Positions 57,026 to 64,000 of a DNA stretch of 64,000 nt are shown here, one piece after another. Within the stretch, counting starts at the first letter, position 1, and every line of letters begins with the position of its first letter. The position numbers and the translations under genes were made by a program. The notes beneath the pieces were generated by a model, which saw nothing but the letters and a program-made list of their open reading frames with translations, was not told the origin of the DNA and did no database searches. The DNA comes from Ceratobasidium sp. AG-K. Its lineage: Eukaryota > Basidiomycota > Agaricomycetes > Cantharellales > Ceratobasidiaceae. The stretch is from assembly GCA_037039685.1 (NCBI GenBank), contig JAWNGF010000002.1, positions 6,510,001 through 6,574,000 of the forward strand. Direction: 5' to 3'.

Positions 57026-60000
57026 GTGTGTGGAGAGACCAAAGAACTGGCAACGGAAACAATGTACTTTAGAGCGACAAATGAATCTACCATTGTTTAC
57101 GCGAACGTTGCCGGAATCACAGAACCTATCCCAACCCTCATCGATTCTGGAGCATCAAAAAACTTCTTGGACATCTCGTGGGCTCGGTCCAACAACATTC
57201 CACTCATGGAACTCTCCACTCCGCGAAAAGTAATTGGTATCCAGGGGAAGGAACTCTCTCACCAAATACGTTTTAAAGCTAAGATAGAACTAAATGTGGA
57301 GGGAAGGACCTTCAAACAAGTCTTCTTCGCTATGCCTACTGGGGAAACTAAGCTTATCCTGGGGTTGGGATGGTTAGAAGAAGCAAACCCGGTCATCGAT
57401 TGGAAAACGAAGCACATATCATGGCGGCCAGAACCCATCCAAGCAAGAACGGCCTCAATAGACGACCTACCAGAAGAATTCAAGGAATTTGCTGATGTCT
57501 TCAGTGAAGAGAAATTCAAAAGAATCCCGGATCATCGTCCATACGACTGCGCCATCGACTTCAAGGAAGGAGCTGAACTCCCGAAACCTGCCAGACCTAT
57601 CCCCCTCTCTCCAGCAGAATCTATTGCACTAAGAGAATACCTGGATGAAGAAATCGCGGTGGGGAAAATTCGACCAAGCAAATCACCCATTGCATCCCCT
57701 TGTTTCTTTGTCAAAAAACCTATCGATCCAAAAAATCCAGGGGCAGTTCGCCAACTACGACTCGTCCAAGACCTCAGAGGAGTAAACGCCATTACAAAGG
57801 ACGACAGATTCCCTATGCCCCTAATGGAAGACCTCCTGGATAAAATCAAGGATGCAAAAATTTTCTCCAAGATCGATCTACGCATGGGTTTCAACAATAT
57901 CAGAATTAGGGAAGGCGACAAATGGAAGACAGCTTTCAGAACAAAAGAAGGACTGTTCGAATATGTTGTCATGCCTTTCGGTCTAAAAAACGCGCCCGCC
58001 ATCTTCCAAAGATATATGAATCACATTTTCCATGATCTCATCGACGTATGTGTCATAGTATACATTGATGACATCCTAGTCTTCTCTAAGGACAGAAGCC
58101 AACATACCGTGGATGTCAGGAAAGTACTGAAGATCTTGCTGGAGGAAAATCTTTTTGCAAAGCTTCCAAAATGCGAGTTCTTCGTCACCAAATTGACATA
58201 TACTGGACTTGGAATCAGCGATTCAGGCATATCTATGGAGGAAGAAAAAGTAAAGGCAATAAAAGAATGGAAGGAGCCAAGAACGGTCAAACAAGTACAG
58301 GCATTCCTAGGATTCGCAAACTTTTACCAAAGATTTGTACCAAATTTCAGCCGATTGGCAAAACCCCTGACAACCTTGACAAGAAAGGAAAACAAATGGG
58401 AATGGGGAAACGATCAGCAGGAAGCTTTTGAAGCCCTAAAAGCGGAAATCAGCAAGGAACCCACTCTACGCCATCCGAACCCTGACAAACCCTTCTTCTT
58501 GGAAACAGACGCAAGTGGAGTAGCAATGGGAGCAATCCTGTCGCAAAGGCAAGATGATGGCTACCTACACCCTATTGCTTTTCTGTCGAAATCTTTCAAC
58601 GAGGCTCAGCTCAACTACGACGTCCACGATAAAGAACTTATGGCAATTATAGAATCTTTAACACATTGGAGGCTGTACCTTGAGGGAACAAGGGATCCTA
58701 TCACCATCTACACCGATCATAGGAACCTACAGTTCTGGAAGGAAGCAAGAACGTTCAACCGCCGACATGCAAGATGGCACCAATTACTTGCTTCTTATAA
58801 CTTTGACATCATATATCGCCCTGGCATCCTGTCATCAAAACCGGACCTGTTGTCAAGACGATCAGACCATGAAGATATCCCAACGCCTGAACAAGTTATG
58901 ATATCTGTCGAAAGGTTCAAAGGATTTATGGGACAAGTGGACACAAACATCATAGAAACTATCAAGGAAGCTCAGGAAACAGATGAAGGATTGGCGCAAA
59001 TCAAAGAAATCTGCAAGTCAAGGGAAACGTTACCAAAAACCCTACAACACAGCGCAAAAGATTATGATTTCAAGGAGGGACTATTATGGTTCAAGGGAAG
59101 GATCTATGTACCAGAAGATAAGGAATCCAGACTGGCCATCATGCGAGTTCATCACGACTCAAAAATCGCGGGACATCAAGGACAAGCTAGAACACTGGAA
59201 CTAATATCAAGAAGGTACTTCTGGCCAGGGATGAAGCAAAGCATAAACAGATACGTGGAATCCTGTGAGACCTGCCAGCGGACAAAGGGATCGAAGTCAA
59301 TAGTTCCGATCAAGCCTCTGGAGATTCCAAAAGGACCGTGGGAAGACATAGCATTCGACTTCGTGGTGAAGTTACCAAAATCCAGAGGATCAGATAGCAT
59401 CTTGGTAGTAGTGGACCGATTCTCAAGAATGGCGCACTTCATACCCTGCAAAGAATCTCACACGGCAAGCGACCTTGCAAATCTTTTCATCACAAATGTT
59501 TGGAAACTGCATGGTTTCCCAAAGAGCACAACCTCAGACCGAGGGACCACTTTCAATTCCAAACTTATGAAAGCCATTTATGAGAAAATTGGAACTAGCC
59601 CAGGTTTCAGTACTGCCTACCACCCCCAAACAGATGGAATAACAGAGAGAATAAATCAATGGATGGAAGGCTGGCTACGATCGTTCGTCAACTACCGACA
59701 GGATGACTGGGCGGACTTATTACCGATTGCGGAGTTCAGCTATAATCTACAGAAGCATCGCATAACGGGTAGTTCCCCTTTCGAGATCGTCTATGGGAAG
59801 GAACCACTGTGGAACATCTCGGCGAAAGAATCAGCGATTCCAGAAGCAAACAACATCACAGGAAAATGGCGTAAAATCCACGACGAAGCAATTGCATCTA
59901 TGGAAACCCAAAGGCTCCCAGGAGAAGAGCCAAAGAACAAATACCAAGAAGGAGATCTAGTATGGCTACTGGGAAAAAACATTCAAACAAAGAGACCATC

Positions 60001-60940
60001 TAAGAAACTGGACAACAAAAAGCACGGGCCATTTGTCGTGAAGCGACAGATAGGATCACATGCCTATGAGCTCGATTTACCAACAACAATGAGGGTACAC
60101 CCTGTTTTTCACATTGATTTGCTCAGCCCGTACAAAGAAGACACCGATTTCAGCCGTAACCAACCCCGTCCACCGCCGATCATAACAGAAGAAGGAGAGG
60201 AAGAATATGAAGTAGAGAAGATTCTGGACTGGAAAGAGACAAAGGACGGTCTTTTTTACAGGGTCAGGTGGAAGGGCTACGGAAGCGAAGAAGACACAGA
60301 ACAAAGGGCGGAAGATTTTGGTCACCTTTCAAAGATCATCAAGGACCTTCTACGCCGACATCCCGAAGCTCCCACGCCATCTAACTATGTTCCAGGGAAG
60401 ATAAAAGGCAGAAGGGGCGAAACCAGTAGTGTCACTTGCAATACTTGCATCTACTCCAAGCTTCACCCATCGCTCAACTCTCTAAATCTTTTCTGCTCCC
60501 AACAATGCCTGCTGTCACCCGCTCCGCCATCACCAACAACCTTACCCGCGTCCTTGATGGACCAGCATTCGCTACGGCGAGAATCCTTGACGCTGGGGCC
60601 GCACTCTACGTTTTCAAAAGGTCCCAACAAAGCTCGGGAAGAATGCACTTTAGGGCGTTGGACGACGTTCTCCACTCGGACCTGGGAGAGTTCCAATGGG
60701 TCGGAAAGAAGTGGCCGACACGCATGCAACTCCTACGGAAGGACATATTCGTCTGCTGAGGGTGCGCGGCTTTCCAGGTCTCTGAGGTCGTCCTCCTCTC
60801 CACCCACATGCTCGGGGTGGTTGAATGGGGACAAGAAGGAGCGTACTCGAGTGAATGGGTACCCGGCTACAACGGAAGGCAGCCAACGCTCCGGCCTAGA
60901 TGGAACAACGCTTGGGACGCCAACTACGAGAAGGACCTGA
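57026..60940 (+). CDS. Element 3 Pol: protease, RT, RNase H, integrase, chromodomain
   Basis: 1,304 codons are open from the GTG at 57,026, with the frame entered by frameshift from gag. Protease: TLIDSGASKNFLDISWAR (Asp-Ser-Gly). RT: PLMEDLLDKI and CVIVYIDDILVFSK. RNase H: FFLETDASGVAMGAILS and IYTDHRNLQFWKEA. Integrase: KIAGHQGQARTLEL, CETCQRTK, VVDRFSRMAHFIPC, SDRGTTFNSKL and YHPQTDGITERINQ. Chromodomain: EYEVEKILDWKE and YRVRWKGYGSEED, near residues 1,060-1,110. The tail beyond about residue 1,140 is Ser/Thr-rich and overlaps the accessory frame; it diverges far more between elements 2 and 3 than the accessory frame does. The core is intact, so activity is plausible. Confidence 0.95.
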   Translation: MCGETKELATETMYFRATNESTIVYANVAGITEPIPTLIDSGASKNFLDISWARSNNIPLMELSTPRKVIGIQGKELSHQIRFKAKIELNVEGRTFKQVFFAMPTGETKLILGLGWLEEANPVIDWKTKHISWRPEPIQARTASIDDLPEEFKEFADVFSEEKFKRIPDHRPYDCAIDFKEGAELPKPARPIPLSPAESIALREYLDEEIAVGKIRPSKSPIASPCFFVKKPIDPKNPGAVRQLRLVQDLRGVNAITKDDRFPMPLMEDLLDKIKDAKIFSKIDLRMGFNNIRIREGDKWKTAFRTKEGLFEYVVMPFGLKNAPAIFQRYMNHIFHDLIDVCVIVYIDDILVFSKDRSQHTVDVRKVLKILLEENLFAKLPKCEFFVTKLTYTGLGISDSGISMEEEKVKAIKEWKEPRTVKQVQAFLGFANFYQRFVPNFSRLAKPLTTLTRKENKWEWGNDQQEAFEALKAEISKEPTLRHPNPDKPFFLETDASGVAMGAILSQRQDDGYLHPIAFLSKSFNEAQLNYDVHDKELMAIIESLTHWRLYLEGTRDPITIYTDHRNLQFWKEARTFNRRHARWHQLLASYNFDIIYRPGILSSKPDLLSRRSDHEDIPTPEQVMISVERFKGFMGQVDTNIIETIKEAQETDEGLAQIKEICKSRETLPKTLQHSAKDYDFKEGLLWFKGRIYVPEDKESRLAIMRVHHDSKIAGHQGQARTLELISRRYFWPGMKQSINRYVESCETCQRTKGSKSIVPIKPLEIPKGPWEDIAFDFVVKLPKSRGSDSILVVVDRFSRMAHFIPCKESHTASDLANLFITNVWKLHGFPKSTTSDRGTTFNSKLMKAIYEKIGTSPGFSTAYHPQTDGITERINQWMEGWLRSFVNYRQDDWADLLPIAEFSYNLQKHRITGSSPFEIVYGKEPLWNISAKESAIPEANNITGKWRKIHDEAIASMETQRLPGEEPKNKYQEGDLVWLLGKNIQTKRPSKKLDNKKHGPFVVKRQIGSHAYELDLPTTMRVHPVFHIDLLSPYKEDTDFSRNQPRPPPIITEEGEEEYEVEKILDWKETKDGLFYRVRWKGYGSEEDTEQRAEDFGHLSKIIKDLLRRHPEAPTPSNYVPGKIKGRRGETSSVTCNTCIYSKLHPSLNSLNLFCSQQCLLSPAPPSPTTLPASLMDQHSLRRESLTLGPHSTFSKGPNKAREECTLGRWTTFSTRTWESSNGSERSGRHACNSYGRTYSSAEGARLSRSLRSSSSPPTCSGWLNGDKKERTRVNGYPATTEGSQRSGLDGTTLGTPTTRRT

Positions 60941-61269
60941 GCGACTGGAGGATGGAGAGGGGCAGATACCAGAAAGAGAAGATCAATTGGGAGCCTTACT
61001 GGTGGAAGAAGGAGGAGACTGACGTATCGGCATGGAAGGAGGCAGAGCCCGACGTGCGTCAGTGGGATGGAGAGTTTGTGGAGGCCCAGAAGAGGGTTTT
61101 GGACTGGGCCAAGGCGGACTGGACAAAGGAGGAGACCTGGGAGGAATGGGAGAAATTCTCGGACGAACCAGGCAATACCGTCTTCAATCCAATCGACCTG
61201 AGCTTGGAGGAGGACGAAGGACTGGAGGAGCACATGCTCGCAAAAGGCAAGGATTGTGGGATCCAGTAG
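60505..61269 (+). CDS. Element 3 accessory 3' frame, two halves split by a conserved in-frame TGA
   Basis: The first half is 84 codons from the Met at 60,505 (MPAVTRSAITNNLTRVLDGP) to TGA at 60,757-60,759. The frame continues without other stops through GCAAFQVSEVVLLSTH to the Met at 60,808 and ends at 61,269. The second half (153 codons) has 14 Trp, usually in acidic or basic surroundings such as DLSDWRMERGRYQKE and TKEETWEEWEKF. It is -1 relative to pol. I recognise no domain. Conservation against element 2 (77 of 84 and 138 of 153 residues) while the overlapping pol frame drifts argues that it is translated. Confidence 0.72.
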
Positions 61270-61311
61270 AGCCCATCCAGGTCCCCTAAATGGTCTCTTA
61301 GGGGGGAGTAA

Positions 61312-61756
61312 TGTCGTGAGCTAGCTCACTCCATTGGACTTGCCCGCCTGTCTCCCTCTTTGTGTTATGTTTCCCGTTTCCTTTCGCCGCGTTGCCACCT
61401 TCTTGTGGTTATCCTGTTACATTGTGTAACGCGGCTGTGCTTTGTACGAGTCATGTCTGTTCATACAGCATGACTCACATGGACACTCCTGACTGGCTGT
61501 TACGTATGACTTGTGCGACTGCGCCCTGTATGACTCGGCCGTTTTCTGAATATATATAGAGGACCAACAAGCCTGGCAACCCCAGCTTGTTTTGTCTCGT
61601 CAAAACATCCCTTTGAGTAACACTCAGAACCACCCCTACCCTCAAGAGCCTACAGACACTTAAGTGTGTTGCGGTTCAAGAGGTCATTTAGGTCTTAGTG
61701 CCGTCCACTCTCCATCGCGGCTTGTCTCATAAGCCATAAAGAAGAAGCTTACAACA
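61312..61756 (+). repeat. Element 3, 3' LTR
   Basis: 445 bp, the partner of 54,548-54,992. It ends ACAACA where the other ends ACGACA. TGGCT follows. Confidence 0.93.
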
Positions 61757-62670
61757 TGGCTTCAATACTGACCTGGCCTTACTTGTTTAGGCTTATCAAC
61801 CAAGTGTGTTCTGCTCAAGACCTGTTACCACTATCAACCGGGTGTTCCAACAATCGCTCGCACCAGCCTTATGTGCCAAAGATTTGTGCCTGGATAACAT
61901 ATTGCCAATTGGCATGTAGGAATGTAAGGTTTTTGAATTCGGGTGAGTTCGGCATCAATGAGACTTCATGCAGCCTAATTTGGTTCATATTAATTCTGAC
62001 CCTTTGTTAAGCCCGTATCTGCAGACCAGAGGGCTAAACACTAATCCCAACTTGCAGAAATGGACTGATGCGCACACTTAGCATGTTCATCTGACCAACG
62101 TGAAAAACGGCTCCGTTGGTATCACTAAGTGTGCATAAAGCAGCGTCAAGACCAAACCGGATTCAAGTGGCACATGCAATCAGAAGGCCATCAGTGACAG
62201 GTGCTGGTGGTTGGGGAGAATGGCGGCTGCCACATCGCCGACTTTTCCGGACACCCGTCAAGGAAATGGCCGCACTTGTGGCAAAGTTCAAATGGCACGA
62301 AGCCAGGTTAGCGGTCAGCTCAATGCTAGGAGGTGCCCCACTAACAAATCTTCAATCTAGCTATAATGGTATGCAGGGTTAACTGATCAGCTACATGCGG
62401 TCTGAAAACCCACACCAAACCACCGGAGGCCCTCGATTGGTTCAACCAAGTTATTTCTGGTTAGACTAAGCCTGCACTCTGATGACAATTTGCTTGAAGA
62501 CTCACCATGGTTGTGCTTAGAAAACTGATGTTGGTCATCAGACGTTGCAAACGGATGCTCTTGCGCATCATTGACTTTTCCAAGGGAGACATCTTTTCAG
62601 AGATTACCCTTGGCCATTGTGTAGGACATATTTATAGGGACCTTGTTGTAACAATCACCCCTATCCCCAG
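61757..62670. other. Right flank of element 3; no gene recognised
   Basis: Short frames only. The right end (about 62,560-62,670) is the promoter side of the gene at 62,671. Confidence 0.45.
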
Positions 62671-64000
62671 ATGTCCCCATCCCGACTCGACGAACTGCAC
62701 ACCAAACTCAACGCTGCGACCGCTGCTGTTTCCACTGAGGCATTTGAACCAACGACCACTGCATCAGTAAGTTTCATCTTTAGCACCAGTGATACCATGG
62801 ACTGACGGTTGTGATTAGGGAGTTGCACACAGTCACGCTTTGTTTGACACTGGTCCCAATGATGCTGACTCGTCTGCGCTCGGGCGTTCTTGCCGCAAGA
62901 AACAGTACACTGAGAAAGGGCTCGCGTATGGTAAGTTTATTGGTGTCTTGCTAGATATTTGCCTCACCCACTCCGGTAATGCAGCAAGCGACATGGAACG
63001 GACCAAAAAAAGTTTGGCACGCACTCTCCGGACCAAGGAGCGGAATGCCCAAGATGCCCAACAACGTAAGTGCACCATATATTAGTGCTCTCGACTTGCA
63101 TTTGACCGCCCATTCAGCTTGCAGTCAGCCATCAACGCCGGCTCCTTCGCAAACTCACCATGAAACACAATGGGAGACGATTTCATTCGAACAAGCCGCA
63201 CTCCTCAGTGCACTTGCCTTGCAAGTCAACTACCCCATCGGCGACCTTTCCACGCAAGAGCTCATTGGGTTATTTGAGGATATTTGCGACAGTCAAGCGT
63301 CGCAACGTGAATCTCAGGTCAAACAAACTCAGGTATGTGCCTATAGTCATTTTGCTTGGCCTCGACTGATGTGCCACTAGGTTGCTAAGCATGTTGCAAC
63401 GCCACTAGGCATCGGCAGGGGGTTCCACTGTGATGTAAACCCGCCCATTGGTAAGTTTGGGCTCGGTTGTCTCCCTAGCTGAAAACTAATTGGTTGGCAC
63501 TCAAATGTAGTATCGAATCCTCTGCCTGTAGTGGAGGCTGCTATCATCGACATAACTACTTCCAACACCAATACTGAATCTGAATCTGGGGATGAGACTG
63601 ATGCCAAACATCACCGATCCAAGCGAGCCCGTATCACTACGATTGACAATACTGACACCGAATCTGAGTCGGAGCTCGAAGCTCCGACACTTGTCCCTGC
63701 TCAACCCGCTTCCAACCTCGTTAGACCAAATGCCCAGCCAGAGGCACCTGGTAGTCCCAGCAATCCACCCAGCCTGTTGGATGGTGCTCCAGCCCCCAAT
63801 GTCACTCGGACCTATGGCAAATCGAGGACTCATGTCGTTTCATCTCCAGCCCCCGGGCCACAATGCCATCAACAGCTCGAAAGTTCTCCCTCGCTTGGCG
63901 CCTGGCAATCCGATCCACCAAATCTCTCTGCTCTGCCCGCTCCATCCAATCTCTCTGCCCACCGTACTACCGTTGTTCCTAGCTCCACACCTTCCATCGA
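62671..64000 (+). CDS. Hypothetical multi-exon gene, continues past the window
   Basis: Six exons phase together: 62671-62766, 62819-62930, 62985-63065, 63118-63332, 63381-63450 and 63511 onward, at least 354 codons and still open at 64,000. The start is MSPSRLDELHTKLNAATAAV. A basic stretch (RSCRKKQYTEKG, then MERTKKSLARTLRTKERNAQ) is followed by a short helical part (ISFEQAALLSALALQVNYP, LSTQELIGLFEDI). Then comes a low-complexity region with two similar acidic patches, NTNTESESGDETD and NTDTESESELEAP, around HHRSKRAR, which could be a nuclear localisation signal. I recognise no family. Its place next to transposons means it could be transposon-borne. Confidence 0.7.

Larger units (their letters stand above)
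54548..61756 (+). mobile_element. Ty3/gypsy element 3 (chromovirus), nearly intact
   Basis: 7,209 bp with 445-bp LTRs (54,548-54,992 and 61,312-61,756; three differences by eye, all at CpG) and the duplication TGGCT (54,543-54,547 and 61,757-61,761). Order: 5' LTR, primer-binding site (54,995-55,006), gag (55,023-57,023), slippery heptamer, pol (to 60,940), accessory frame (60,505-61,269), purine tract (GGGGGGAG ahead of 61,312), 3' LTR. It is the same family as element 2, in the opposite orientation. The only coding lesion seen is TGA at gag codon 10. Confidence 0.95.

Noticed and set aside
57002..57073. Independent ATG start for pol in element 3
   Set aside because: The frame is open upstream into gag and a phased slippery heptamer is present; the first ATG in frame lies well inside the protein, so frameshifting is the simpler reading.
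57532..58002. Long open frames antisense to pol (also 40,609-41,151 and 38,358-39,870)
   Set aside because: They mirror the conserved pol codons on the other strand and carry no family signature.
1..64000. tRNA, rRNA or CRISPR features
   Set aside because: No cloverleaf-like, rRNA-like or spaced direct-repeat array was seen; the repeats found are LTRs and one tandem repeat.

Overview
This is a fungal nuclear contig, most likely from an agaricomycete basidiomycete and plausibly from the Rhizoctonia/Ceratobasidiaceae group. Genes are split by many introns of about 50-60 bp with GT-AG borders. The families present are typical of such genomes: a FunK1-type fungal protein kinase, a TPR/CHAT protein, a KilA-N/APSES regulator, a Plavaka transposase and chromodomain Ty3/gypsy elements. 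The organism call is inference from gene content and style; no rRNA or other marker is present.

Positions 1-31,000 are gene-bearing. In order: a decayed MFS drug transporter (+, to 3,203); a complete 16-exon GH13 alpha-amylase with a CBM20 starch-binding domain (+, 4,256-6,847); a long conserved protein with several membrane helices and a soluble C-terminal part (-, 12,357-7,722, model unresolved); a diverged ~145-bp tandem repeat (12,770-13,360); a KilA-N/APSES DNA-binding protein with a GC-AG intron (-, 15,056-13,663); a CUE-DUF1771-Smr protein resembling Cue2/N4BP2 (-, 17,815-15,948); two broken FunK1 kinase copies (-, 18,425-23,805); the sorting nexin MVP1 (+, 23,980-26,670); a DUF2015 protein (-, 27,807-27,364); and a broken TPR/CHAT protein (-, about 31,010-28,393).

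Positions 31,151-49,739 are a stack of insertions. A Ty1/copia relic was hit by two now-solo LTRs and by Ty3/gypsy element 1 (32,820-47,016). Element 1 was in turn hit by Ty3/gypsy element 2 (36,917-44,145). Every gypsy insertion and solo LTR has a perfect 5-bp target duplication, and the interrupted reading frames close again when the insertions are removed conceptually. A Plavaka-type DNA transposase (50,431-53,707) and a third gypsy element of the element 2 family (54,548-61,756) follow. The start of a multi-exon gene of unknown function (62,671 to beyond the window) closes the contig.

The retroelements hold the most interesting biology. All three gypsy elements carry a textbook -1 slippery heptamer between gag and pol. 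Both gypsy families have a primer-binding site complementary to the predicted 5' end of their own RNA, as in Tf1 self-priming. The element 2/3 family carries an extra 3' reading frame, overprinted on the pol tail, whose two halves are separated by an in-frame TGA that is conserved together with its flanking amino acids. Element 1 carries an extra coiled-coil frame ahead of gag. All eight internal stops identified in the transposons are TGA, and 9 of 11 differences between paired LTRs lie at CpG sites, which points to CpG-directed C-to-T mutation.
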